Below are positions 18,608-26,334 of a DNA stretch of 64,000 bases, in pieces. How positions within the stretch are numbered: position 1 is the first letter of the stretch; every line of letters starts with the position of its first letter. Below the pieces are notes generated by a model that ran no database searches, was not told the DNA's origin, and saw only the letters and a list, made by a program, of their open reading frames with translations. The stretch is from an uncultured Prevotella sp. Its GTDB lineage: Bacteria > Bacteroidota > Bacteroidia > Bacteroidales > Bacteroidaceae. A program made the translations under genes and the position numbers. The DNA is taken from positions 39,111 to 103,110 of the forward strand of contig CAMNPM010000002.1 of assembly GCA_946548065.1 (NCBI GenBank), written 5' to 3'.

Positions 18608-18629
18608 TATCTTTGCAACGGCAAAGTTA
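18608..18629. promoter_or_regulatory. Overlapping opposed -7 boxes between pdxJ and nadK
   Basis: TATCTTTG at 18608-18615 on the plus strand (towards nadK) and TAACTTTG on the minus strand at 18622-18629 (towards pdxJ) point at each other, six bases apart. Confidence 0.5.
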
Positions 18630-18741
18630 CGAAAAGTCGAGCGAAATGCAAAAGGAAATCGTATTTTTCTTTTCATTTCTGAGGCGAAGTGAGCTCAATA
18701 ATGGAAAAGATTAGTAGTCAACAACAAACAACAGAAAAGAA

Positions 18742-19632
18742 ATGATGACCGCACGAAAACTCAGGTTTGCTATTTTTGGCAACACCTACCAACCCAAGAA
18801 GTCTGTTTCGGCACAGAAGATACTGGCCTGTCTCTCCGAGCACAAGGCTGAGGTCTGCATAGAGCGGGCCTTCTATGAGTTCCTCACCGACGTCCAGCAG
18901 TATGCCGTTGGCGATGTGCACCTATTCGACGATTCCCATTTCGATGCCGATTTTGCCATCTCGATGGGCGGCGACGGCACCTTCCTCCGGACGGCCAGCA
19001 TGGTGGGGCGAAAGGAAATTCCCATCCTGGGGGTCAATACCGGACGTCTGGGATTTCTGGCTGATATCAATGTGAACGACATCGAGCATACGATAGAGGC
19101 TCTTTATCAGGAGGACTATAGTGTCGAGACACGGGCTGTCATCCAGGTGGAGACAGATGGCGAACCGCTGCAGGGCTATCCCTGCGCCCTGAACGACGTG
19201 GCTATCCTGAAGCGCGACAATGCCTCGATGATTACCATTCATGCCTGCATCAATGGCGAGACGCTGACCACCTATCAGGCTGACGGACTCATCATGTCCA
19301 CGCCTACAGGCTCCACTGCCTACTCGCTGTCTGTCGGAGGCCCCATCATCGTGCCTGGCACCCATGTGTTCTCCCTGACGGCCGTAGCCCCCCATTCGCT
19401 CAACGTGCGCCCCATCGTGTTCTCCGAGGATTCGGTTGTTGAGCTGACGGTGGAGACGCGCTCGCACAACTTCCTCGTGGCGCTCGACGGGCGCAGCGAG
19501 AAGCTGCCCGACTCCACGCGCCTCACCCTGCGCAAGGCTCCCTACCGCGTACAGGTCATCAAGCGCTCAGGCACCCGCTACTTCAGCACCCTGCGCGAGA
19601 AGATGATGTGGGGTGCCGACCAGCGACATTGA
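18742..19632 (+). CDS. nadK: NAD kinase
   Basis: A 296-residue enzyme phosphorylating NAD to NADP. Signature motifs: SMGGDGTFLRTA, GVNTGRLGFLADI, LNDVAILKRD and STPTGSTAYSLSVGGPI, all intact. Starts at 18742 or the adjacent ATG at 18745 are equally plausible. It is divergent from pdxJ and monocistronic as far as can be seen; the next gene is 370 bases away. Confidence 0.95.
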   Translation: MMTARKLRFAIFGNTYQPKKSVSAQKILACLSEHKAEVCIERAFYEFLTDVQQYAVGDVHLFDDSHFDADFAISMGGDGTFLRTASMVGRKEIPILGVNTGRLGFLADINVNDIEHTIEALYQEDYSVETRAVIQVETDGEPLQGYPCALNDVAILKRDNASMITIHACINGETLTTYQADGLIMSTPTGSTAYSLSVGGPIIVPGTHVFSLTAVAPHSLNVRPIVFSEDSVVELTVETRSHNFLVALDGRSEKLPDSTRLTLRKAPYRVQVIKRSGTRYFSTLREKMMWGADQRH

Positions 19633-19680
19633 TTTTTTTGCATGCCTGTGGGTTTCTTTTCAGGCAGTGAGGGAAGTTAT

Positions 19681-19764
19681 GTTTCCAACTTGGGTACTTA
19701 TGTCTCCAAGTTGGGTACAGGTGTTTCTAAGTTGGGTACATATGTTTCCAACTTGGAAACATAA
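19681..19764. repeat. Four tandem 21-base repeats
   Basis: Units start at 19681, 19702, 19723 and 19744. The shared core is GTTTCCAACTTGGGTAC with G/C alternation at the centre. The last unit is closed by GGAAAC, making it a near palindrome (GTTTCCAA-C-TTGGAAAC). The units abut without spacers, which excludes a CRISPR array. Confidence 0.85.
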
Positions 19765-19914
19765 AATCCATAACTATCAAAATACTTTTTCCATTTGTGT
19801 TTGGGAAATGTTTCTCTCGTGCCAAGACGGTAGTTGCTTCGTGCCGAGCGTGCGTATATTTAATAAGGTGGGAATGTTAAAAGTGTGTTAATTAGAAAAA
19901 TAATGCCTGAAAAA

Positions 19915-19970
19915 TTTGGAGGGAACGTATATTTGTTGTACTTTTGCAGTGTACTATTAAGGTAGTACAC
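19915..19970 (+). promoter_or_regulatory. Promoter with palindromic operator for the GntR-regulated ABC operon
   Basis: TTTG at 19915-19918 and TACTTTTG at 19939-19946 form a promoter with a 20-base spacer. A perfect inverted repeat GTGTACTA (19949-19956) / TAGTACAC (19963-19970) with a 6-base spacer covers the expected transcription start. It is a plausible binding site for the GntR/YtrA-type regulator encoded at the end of this operon; that assignment is inferred from position and symmetry. Confidence 0.7.
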
Positions 19971-20005
19971 CGAGAAAGATAATTTTCAACCTAAATGATA
20001 CGATT

Positions 20006-20821
20006 ATGATAGACGTTAAAAACATCAGTTTCAAGTATGCAGGCCAGAAGGAGTTGGTCTTCGATGATTTCAGTCTTCGGCTGGAGCAAAACCGCATCTA
20101 TGGTCTGCTGGGCAAGAATGGTACAGGCAAGTCGACCCTGCTCTATTTGATTTCCGGCCTGCTGCGCCCGAAGTCAGGTTCCGTCTCTTTCGACTCCGTC
20201 GCCACGTGCAAGCGACAGCCCGGCGTGCTGAGCGAGATGTTCCTCGTGCCTGAGGAGTTCGACCTGCCCGCTATGTCGCTCTCACAGTATGTCAGCATCA
20301 ACGAGCCCTTCTATCCGCGCTTCAGTCGCGAGGTGCTGGAGGCCTGTCTGAAGGACTTCGAACTCTCTACCGACCTGAAGCTGAACGCCCTGTCGATGGG
20401 GCAGAAGAAGAAAGTCTTCATGGCCTTCGCCCTGGCCACCAACACCCGTCTCCTGCTGATGGACGAGCCAACCAACGGGCTGGACATCCCCTCGAAGTCG
20501 CAGTTCCGCAAGGTCATTGCCCAGTATATGACGGAGGAGCGCACACTCATCATCTCCACCCATCAGGTACACGACGTGGAGCAGCTGTTGGACCATATCC
20601 TCATCCTCTCGCCGCAGAAACTGTTGCTCGACGCCTCGGTGCAGGAGATTCAGGAGAAGTATGCCTTCGAGTATCGCACCCCCGACCAGATGCAGGACGT
20701 GCTCTACAGCGAGCCCTCGCTGCAGGGCAATGCCGTCATTGCTGCTCGCAAGGCCGATGATGCAGAGACACAGATTAACCTCGAACTGCTGTTCAACGCC
20801 GTCAACGAAGGCAAGATATAA
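20006..20821 (+). CDS. ABC transporter ATP-binding protein (YtrB-like)
   Basis: 271 residues. Walker A is GLLGKNGTGKSTLLYL, the signature is the variant LSMGQKKKVFMAFAL, Walker B is LLLMDEPTNGLD, and the switch His is in IISTHQVHD. A ~60-residue C-terminal extension follows. It begins an operon with two membrane proteins and a short GntR regulator, the arrangement seen in YtrA-type systems that respond to cell-envelope stress or antimicrobials. The substrate is unknown. Confidence 0.9.
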   Translation: MIDVKNISFKYAGQKELVFDDFSLRLEQNRIYGLLGKNGTGKSTLLYLISGLLRPKSGSVSFDSVATCKRQPGVLSEMFLVPEEFDLPAMSLSQYVSINEPFYPRFSREVLEACLKDFELSTDLKLNALSMGQKKKVFMAFALATNTRLLLMDEPTNGLDIPSKSQFRKVIAQYMTEERTLIISTHQVHDVEQLLDHILILSPQKLLLDASVQEIQEKYAFEYRTPDQMQDVLYSEPSLQGNAVIAARKADDAETQINLELLFNAVNEGKI

Positions 20822-20853
20822 GACTACGAATTACACTAATTATACGAATTGTT

Positions 20854-21633
20854 ATGATTCAGTTTAATATACAAAGATTCGGAAAACTGGCCCGCTGGTC
20901 GCTGGTCAACGACAAGAAGTACTTCATCAAGAGCTTCTTGCAGGTCTTTGCCATCCTGACGTTCCTCTTCCTGTTCTTCACATGGGTGATGAACCGCGAG
21001 TCAGTGCGTAGCAGTATCAATGCCTATGAGACCTGCTCCATCGCCGTGATAATCCTGTTTGGAACCACCTTCGTGCTGGGCTCTTCCTTTATGTTCTATA
21101 GTATGGAGGGCAAGCACGACATGCAGAACCTGATGATGCTGCCTGCCTCGAACTTCGAGAAATACCTGATGCGCTATGCCTCGTGGATTCTCCTGTTGCC
21201 CCTTTATCTGGTAGCTTTGTTGGGAGCCGACGCGTTGCAGTATGTCGTCAACCTGATGGTGGGTCACGAGTACGTCACCTTCGTCACCTCCACGTTGGTG
21301 GACAGCCTCAGTCGTTTGTTCCAACTGGAAGTACACAGCCATCTGCGCCATACGTTTCTGAACTCCCTGTTGTTGCTGGCCGTCTTGTTCCATTCGCTCT
21401 ACGCCCTGGGAGCCACCTTCTTCCGCACCCGTAAGTTCAACTGGGTACCGACCACCCTCGTCATCATCCTGCTGAGTATCGTTCCTAACACTCAGGTGTC
21501 TCCTGCGGAAGCAACGACAACAGATCTGCTCATCACCGACCTCGTGGCCCTCTGCTGGACCATTCTGAACTTCTGGTTGTCTTATAAACTCTTCTGCCGT
21601 CAGCAGGTTATTGGTAAATTCATTAATTGGTAA
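20854..21633 (+). CDS. ABC transporter membrane protein, first of a related pair
   Basis: A 259-residue integral membrane protein with about six hydrophobic helices. The N-terminus has the pattern FNIQRFGKLARWSL, closely matching the second membrane protein (FSFNRFGKTLRWVL), so the two probably arose by duplication and may pair as a heterodimeric permease with the ATPase upstream. No conserved catalytic motif is visible. It lies 32 bases after the ATPase gene and 4 bases before the next. Confidence 0.78.
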   Translation: MIQFNIQRFGKLARWSLVNDKKYFIKSFLQVFAILTFLFLFFTWVMNRESVRSSINAYETCSIAVIILFGTTFVLGSSFMFYSMEGKHDMQNLMMLPASNFEKYLMRYASWILLLPLYLVALLGADALQYVVNLMVGHEYVTFVTSTLVDSLSRLFQLEVHSHLRHTFLNSLLLLAVLFHSLYALGATFFRTRKFNWVPTTLVIILLSIVPNTQVSPAEATTTDLLITDLVALCWTILNFWLSYKLFCRQQVIGKFINW

Positions 21634-21637
21634 AGCT

Positions 21638-22525
21638 ATGAATACGTTTAGTTTCAATAGATTTGGAAAGACGCTCCGTTGGGTGTTGAGTGTCAATCAG
21701 CGTCGAATACTTTATGCTATAGCAGGCTCCGTCGTGGGTGTGTTTATGGCTGAAATGATACTGCTGAGGATGGGTGATATTTACAGTCCTCTCACCATGC
21801 TGCACTATTACGGACAGATAGGTGCCGCCCTCTTTGCATTGGTGTCGCTCATCATGGTCAGCACCATCCTGTCGAGTGTGAACGAGAAGCGCAAGCGTGA
21901 GGCTTTCCTCATGTTGCCGGCAAACAATCTCGAAAAATTCCTCGCCCTGATGACCTACACCTCCGTCGTCTGTGTGCTTGGTGTCTTCCTGGCGTTCGTC
22001 TTGGGCGACAGTCTTCGCATGGTGTGGTTCTGGATCAGTGGGCCGTACACAGAGGCGAAGGTTTCGTATATAGGCAATCCAACGGAATACTATTACTGGT
22101 GGTCGTCGGCCATCCCCAAGATGATGGATAATCTGACGCCTCATATACTGGAGGCTGATTCCTGCAACTGGTTCTATCTGGTGATGTATATCGTCGTGAT
22201 TGCTGCCATTGCCGTGTGGACACATTCGCTCCTGATTATTGGAGGGACGTTGTTCCGCAAATATTCATTCGTCATATCTTGTCTGGTGTTCATCTTGTTC
22301 TGGGTGATTTTTGGAAAGACGATGCAATATTTCGAACTCTCTATGTTTACATCTAATTGGGAAGATGGTAAATACGTGTCTGGCGAGGTTGGCATCCCGG
22401 CCTATATTCTCGCAGTACTGCTCCCCCTGCTCGCTGTCTTCAACTACTGGGCTTCGTTCCACATCTTCAAGAACTTACAATTGATTACTAATAAATGGTT
22501 GAACTATGACTTTCACAAACGATAA
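21638..22525 (+). CDS. ABC transporter membrane protein, second of the pair
   Basis: 295 residues from the ATG at 21638, which lies just after the previous stop; the open frame could start at 21611, but the paralogue's N-terminus supports MNTFSFNRFGK. It has about six transmembrane helices with a polar extracytoplasmic loop (around PYTEAKVSYIGNPTEYYYWW). The 3' end overlaps the regulator gene by 20 bases, implying tight coupling. Confidence 0.78.
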   Translation: MNTFSFNRFGKTLRWVLSVNQRRILYAIAGSVVGVFMAEMILLRMGDIYSPLTMLHYYGQIGAALFALVSLIMVSTILSSVNEKRKREAFLMLPANNLEKFLALMTYTSVVCVLGVFLAFVLGDSLRMVWFWISGPYTEAKVSYIGNPTEYYYWWSSAIPKMMDNLTPHILEADSCNWFYLVMYIVVIAAIAVWTHSLLIIGGTLFRKYSFVISCLVFILFWVIFGKTMQYFELSMFTSNWEDGKYVSGEVGIPAYILAVLLPLLAVFNYWASFHIFKNLQLITNKWLNYDFHKR

Positions 22526-22853
22526 AGCAATCTACCTGCAGATGGCGGACCGCCTCTGTGACGAGATACTGGCAGGTACGTACAAGGAGGACGACCGCAT
22601 TCCAAGCGTCCGCGAGTATGCCGTCCTGTTACAGGTGAACACCAACACGGCTGTCAAGGCCTACGACGAGCTGGCTCGCGCGAACATTATATATAATAAG
22701 CGCGGACTGGGATACTTTGTCTCGCCAGGCGCCAAAGAGCAGATACTGACGGAGCGCCGTCGCGACTTCATGGACAACCGGCTGCCTGAACTGTTCCGAC
22801 AGATGCGCCTGCTGGGCATCGGAATCGAGGAAGTCTGCAAGGCCTGGGAGTAA
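22506..22853 (+). CDS. GntR family transcriptional regulator, YtrA subfamily
   Basis: 115 residues: an N-terminal winged helix (IYLQMADRLCDEILAGTY ... RIPSVREYAVLLQVNTNTA ... GLGYFVSPGA) and a C-terminal tail of only ~40 helical residues instead of a large ligand-binding domain. This is diagnostic of the YtrA subfamily, which usually represses its own ABC transporter operon. The matching operator candidate is the palindrome at 19949-19970. Confidence 0.9.
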   Translation: MTFTNDKAIYLQMADRLCDEILAGTYKEDDRIPSVREYAVLLQVNTNTAVKAYDELARANIIYNKRGLGYFVSPGAKEQILTERRRDFMDNRLPELFRQMRLLGIGIEEVCKAWE

Positions 22854-22924
22854 TGATTTGCTTCAATCTCTTGGCAAAATGATAAAATGTCGTTAGAATA
22901 TGCCGTACTTTGCAACTTTCTGAC

Positions 22925-22932
22925 TACCTTTG
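22925..22932 (+). promoter_or_regulatory. -7 box for the MacAB-type exporter operon
   Basis: TACCTTTG lies 25 bases before the ATPase ATG at 22958. The -33 region is weak. Confidence 0.45.
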
Positions 22933-22957
22933 TCGTCAAATAGACAAAACCAACAGC

Positions 22958-23620
22958 ATGATTCACTTAAAAGACATTCATAAGACCTATCAGGGCGCCC
23001 AGCCGCTGCACGTGCTGAAGGGCATTACGCTCGACATCGAGAAGGGCGAGTTCGTCAGCATCATGGGAGCGTCGGGGTCGGGCAAGAGTACCTTATTAAA
23101 TATATTAGGTATTCTCGACAACTACGACTCGGGCAGCTACGAACTCGCCGGAGTGCCCATCTGGCACCTCTCGGAGACCCGCGCCGCTGAGTATCGCAAC
23201 AAGATGATAGGCTTTATCTTCCAGTCGTTCAACCTGATTTCGTTCAAGACGGCTGTCGAGAACGTAGAGTTGCCGCTGTTCTATCAGGGCGTGTCGCGCA
23301 AAAAGCGCCACGCGCTGGCCCTGGAGTATCTGGAGCGACTGGGGCTGCGGGACTGGGCTGAGCACTATCCCAACGAGATGTCGGGTGGTCAGCGCCAGCG
23401 CGTGGCCATAGCCCGCGCACTGATTACCAAGCCACAGATTATCCTGGCCGACGAGCCTACGGGAGCACTCGACTCGAAGACCAGCATCGAGGTGATGGAA
23501 CTGCTGAAGCAGCTGAACCAGGAGGAAGGCATCACCCAGATCATCGTCACCCACGACCCTACGGTGGGCCAGCAGACCAACCGCATCATCCGTATCAAGG
23601 ACGGACTGATAGAAGAGTAA
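22958..23620 (+). CDS. ABC transporter ATP-binding protein, MacB/LolD type
   Basis: 220 residues from the ATG at 22958 (MIHLKDIHKTYQG), which matches family starts; the open frame begins 16 codons earlier, upstream of the promoter box. Walker A IMGASGSGKSTLLN, Q-loop FIFQSFNLI, signature EMSGGQRQRVAIARAL, Walker B IILADEPTGALD and the H-loop IVTHD are intact. It powers the two FtsX-like permeases encoded downstream. Confidence 0.93.
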   Translation: MIHLKDIHKTYQGAQPLHVLKGITLDIEKGEFVSIMGASGSGKSTLLNILGILDNYDSGSYELAGVPIWHLSETRAAEYRNKMIGFIFQSFNLISFKTAVENVELPLFYQGVSRKKRHALALEYLERLGLRDWAEHYPNEMSGGQRQRVAIARALITKPQIILADEPTGALDSKTSIEVMELLKQLNQEEGITQIIVTHDPTVGQQTNRIIRIKDGLIEE

Positions 23621-23638
23621 AAAGTAAAAGAGTAAGCC

Positions 23639-24898
23639 GTGATAGAACTATTCAAGGAGATAGCACAGACAGCCAGGCGCAACAAGCTGCGCACAGCCCT
23701 GACGGGATTCGCAGTGGCCTGGGGCATCTTCATGCTCATCGTGCTGCTGGGAGCAGGCAACGGGCTCATCAATGCACAGCTGAGGCAGTCGTCGCGCTTC
23801 CTGTCCAACTCGATGATGGTGTTTGGCGGGCGCACCTCGAAGGCCTATCAGGGACTGAAGGAGGGACGGAGCATCCGACTGCAGGGGCGTGACATCGGCA
23901 CCACCGACACTGAGTTCAAGGACGTCGTCGACAAGGTGGGCGCACAGTACAGTGCCAGTGTCACCATCAGCCACGGACAGGAGTATATCGCCACAGAGGT
24001 GACGGGCGTCTATCCTAACCATACGAAGATTGACAAGATGGAGATGCTCCATGGGCGCTTCATCAACCAGATAGACCTGAAGGAGAAGCGCAAGGTGCTG
24101 GTGCTGAGCAGTAAGCAGGCCAAGGAGCTGGAACCTAAGAAGGACTATAAGACGCTCCTGGGACGTTACGTCAAGGTGGGCAACTTCTCCTTTAAGGTGG
24201 TGGGCATCTATAAGGATGAGGAGAGTCGCTCGTCAGAGGCCTTCTCTTCCTACAGTGCCATCAAGGGCATCTTCGGAGCCAATACCGACGATGCGGGAAG
24301 TATTGAGTTCACCTTCCACGGGCTGACGACGGAGGAGGCCAACGAGGACTTTGAGAAAGACTACCGCCGTCGCCTGAATGCCAACCATCAGGCGCACCCC
24401 GAGGACGAGAGCAGCGTGTGGCTCTGGAACCGATATACGCAGAACATGCAGATGGAGCAGGGCATAGACATCATCCGTACGGCCCTCTGGATAGTGGGAC
24501 TGTTCACCCTGCTGTCGGGCATCGTGGGCGTGTCGAACATCATGCTCATCACCGTCAAGGAACGCACCCATGAGTTCGGCATCCGCAAAGCCATCGGAGC
24601 CAAGCCCTGGGGCATCCTCCGGCTGATTATCACCGAAAGCGTCATCATCACCACCTTCTTCGGATACATTGGTATGGTGCTCGGTGTGATGGCCAACGAG
24701 TATATGGACGCCACCCTGGGCCACGACACCATCGACACGGGACTCTTCCAAGCCACCATGTTCCTCAACCCCACCGTGGGGCTCGACGTCTGCATCGAGG
24801 CCACGATGGTGATGGTCTTTGCAGGCACCATAGCAGGACTCATCCCAGCCTTCAAGGCAAGCAGAATCCGCCCCATCGAGGCGCTAAACGCAGATTAG
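23639..24898 (+). CDS. MacB/FtsX-type ABC permease, first copy
   Basis: 419 residues with a GTG start 18 bases after the ATPase gene. An N-terminal helix (RNKLRTALTGFAVAWGIFML) precedes a ~220-residue periplasmic MacB_PCD domain. Three C-terminal helices form the FtsX domain, including VSNIMLITVKERTHEFGIRK. This is a mechanotransmission-type permease. It is a paralogue of the next gene. A heterodimer with that protein, exporting an antibiotic, peptide or envelope substrate, is likely. Confidence 0.9.
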   Translation: MIELFKEIAQTARRNKLRTALTGFAVAWGIFMLIVLLGAGNGLINAQLRQSSRFLSNSMMVFGGRTSKAYQGLKEGRSIRLQGRDIGTTDTEFKDVVDKVGAQYSASVTISHGQEYIATEVTGVYPNHTKIDKMEMLHGRFINQIDLKEKRKVLVLSSKQAKELEPKKDYKTLLGRYVKVGNFSFKVVGIYKDEESRSSEAFSSYSAIKGIFGANTDDAGSIEFTFHGLTTEEANEDFEKDYRRRLNANHQAHPEDESSVWLWNRYTQNMQMEQGIDIIRTALWIVGLFTLLSGIVGVSNIMLITVKERTHEFGIRKAIGAKPWGILRLIITESVIITTFFGYIGMVLGVMANEYMDATLGHDTIDTGLFQATMFLNPTVGLDVCIEATMVMVFAGTIAGLIPAFKASRIRPIEALNAD

Positions 24899-24906
24899 AA
24901 CTTGTA

Positions 24907-24960
24907 GCCCTAGTAGAACTAGTATTCCTAGTAGAACTAGTTACCCTAGTAAACCTAGTA
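24907..24960. repeat. Degenerate CTAGTAGAACTAGT repeat spacer
   Basis: The 67-base gap between the two permease genes is made of variants of CCTAGTAGAACTAGT (two fuller copies, then shortened CCTAGTAAA units) ending at the next gene's A-rich start region. Confidence 0.7.
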
Positions 24961-24965
24961 AAAAA

Positions 24966-26222
24966 ATGAGAATAGACATAGATTCATATCGCGAAGTTCT
25001 GGACACGCTGACCAGGAACAAGAGCAGGAGTCTGCTGACGGGCTTCGGCGTGTTCTGGGGCGTCTTCATGCTGGTAGCCCTCATGGGAGGCGGACAAGGT
25101 CTGAAGGAGATGCTGAATCGCAACTTCGAAGGCTTTGCACAGAACACCGCCATGGTATGGGCACAGCAGACCACCAAGCCCTACAAGGGATTCCGCAAGG
25201 GACGCTGGTGGGCTATGGACTATAAGGACATCGGTCGTCTGCGCCAGCGCGTGCCCGAGCTGGATGCCATTGCGCCAGTGCTGTTTGGAGCATGGGGCAC
25301 CACCAACACTGCCTATTATGACGACCAGAAGACGACACCCCGTATTCAGGGCGTGACGCCGGAGTATGCCAACATCGTAGCCCCTAAGATGTACTATGGG
25401 CGATATATCAACCAGATGGACATGCAGCAGCAGCGTAAGGTCTGCGTGCTGGGCAAGAAGATATACAAGGACCTCTTCAAGGAGGGCGGCGACCCGTGTG
25501 GCAAGAGCATCCGCGTGGACTCGACCTACTATGAGGTCATCGGAGTGGACTATAACGCCTCGGGCAGCATGAACTTCAACGGGCGTGCCGAAGAGAAGAT
25601 TACGTTGCCCCTGACGCTGGTGCAGCAGACCTACAATCGTGGCAACGAGGTCGACATGATAGCCGTCACTGGGCGCAAGGGAGTCGTCATGAGCAACCTG
25701 TCGCCACGCATCCGCGAGACCATCGCACGTGCTCACCTGATTGACCCGACGGACGAGCGGGGCGTAATGGTGTTCAACACGGAGGTGCTGTTCCAACTGC
25801 TGGACAACCTCTTCCGCGGTGTCAACTTCCTCATCTGGCTCGTGGGCCTCGGAACGCTGTTGGCGGGTGCCATTGGCGTGTCGAACATCATGATGGTAAC
25901 CGTCCGTGAGCGCACCACGGAGATAGGCATCCGGCGCGCCATTGGAGCTACGCCGCACGTCATCCTCACCCAGATTATCTCGGAGAGCATCGTCCTTACC
26001 CTCGTAGCGGGAATGAGCGGCATCCTATTGGGAGTGCTCGTCCTGCAGATGCTGGAAATAGGCAACACGGAAGACGGCATCGTCACCGCTCACTTCCAAG
26101 TGGGCTTCTGGACGGCCATCTTCGCCGCACTGGTGGTGAGCGCTATGGGCGTATTGGCGGGCCTGGCCCCCGCAGCCCGCGCCATGAGCATCAAACCCGT
26201 CGACGCCATGCGCGACGAGTAA
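24966..26222 (+). CDS. MacB/FtsX-type ABC permease, second copy
   Basis: 418 residues with the same layout as the preceding gene: N-terminal helix (RNKSRSLLTGFGVFWGVFML), periplasmic core, and three C-terminal helices with VSNIMMVTVRERTTEIGIRR. The two permeases plus the single ATPase suggest a heterodimeric exporter. The next gene supplies the periplasmic adaptor. No TolC-type outer-membrane gene is in the window. Confidence 0.9.
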   Translation: MRIDIDSYREVLDTLTRNKSRSLLTGFGVFWGVFMLVALMGGGQGLKEMLNRNFEGFAQNTAMVWAQQTTKPYKGFRKGRWWAMDYKDIGRLRQRVPELDAIAPVLFGAWGTTNTAYYDDQKTTPRIQGVTPEYANIVAPKMYYGRYINQMDMQQQRKVCVLGKKIYKDLFKEGGDPCGKSIRVDSTYYEVIGVDYNASGSMNFNGRAEEKITLPLTLVQQTYNRGNEVDMIAVTGRKGVVMSNLSPRIRETIARAHLIDPTDERGVMVFNTEVLFQLLDNLFRGVNFLIWLVGLGTLLAGAIGVSNIMMVTVRERTTEIGIRRAIGATPHVILTQIISESIVLTLVAGMSGILLGVLVLQMLEIGNTEDGIVTAHFQVGFWTAIFAALVVSAMGVLAGLAPAARAMSIKPVDAMRDE

Positions 26223-26243
26223 GGAATCCAGGTCCCCAAAAAA

Positions 26244-26325
26244 CCTCGAAACCTCGAAGCATCGAAACCTCGAAGCATCGAAACCTCGAAGCATCGAAAC
26301 AACGAAACCTCGAAACAACGAAAAC
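26244..26325. repeat. Tandem GAAACCTCGAAGCATC-type repeats
   Basis: The gap between permease and adaptor genes holds about three copies of a 16-base unit followed by decayed copies (CGAAACAACGAAACCTCG). It ends 10 bases before the adaptor ATG. Confidence 0.8.
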
Positions 26326-26334
26326 AACAACAAT

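Larger units (their letters stand above)
19633..20005. other. Intergenic region between nadK and the GntR-controlled ABC operon
   Basis: 373 bases without a credible gene. It contains the four-unit 21-base tandem repeat at 19681-19764 and the promoter/operator at 19915-19970. A 92-codon open frame across the repeat only reflects the repeat length being a multiple of three. Confidence 0.6.

Noticed and set aside
18569..18676. Longer PdxJ start
   Set aside because: The added residues cover the promoter region and do not match the family.
19681..19764. CRISPR array
   Set aside because: The 21-base units abut with no spacers and only four copies, and no cas genes are present.
19613..19891. A 92-codon open frame with heptad-like repeats (MFPTWVL, MSPSWVQ and similar)
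   Set aside because: The frame exists because the DNA repeat unit is 21 bases; it starts inside nadK, has no promoter or family resemblance, and decays right after the array.
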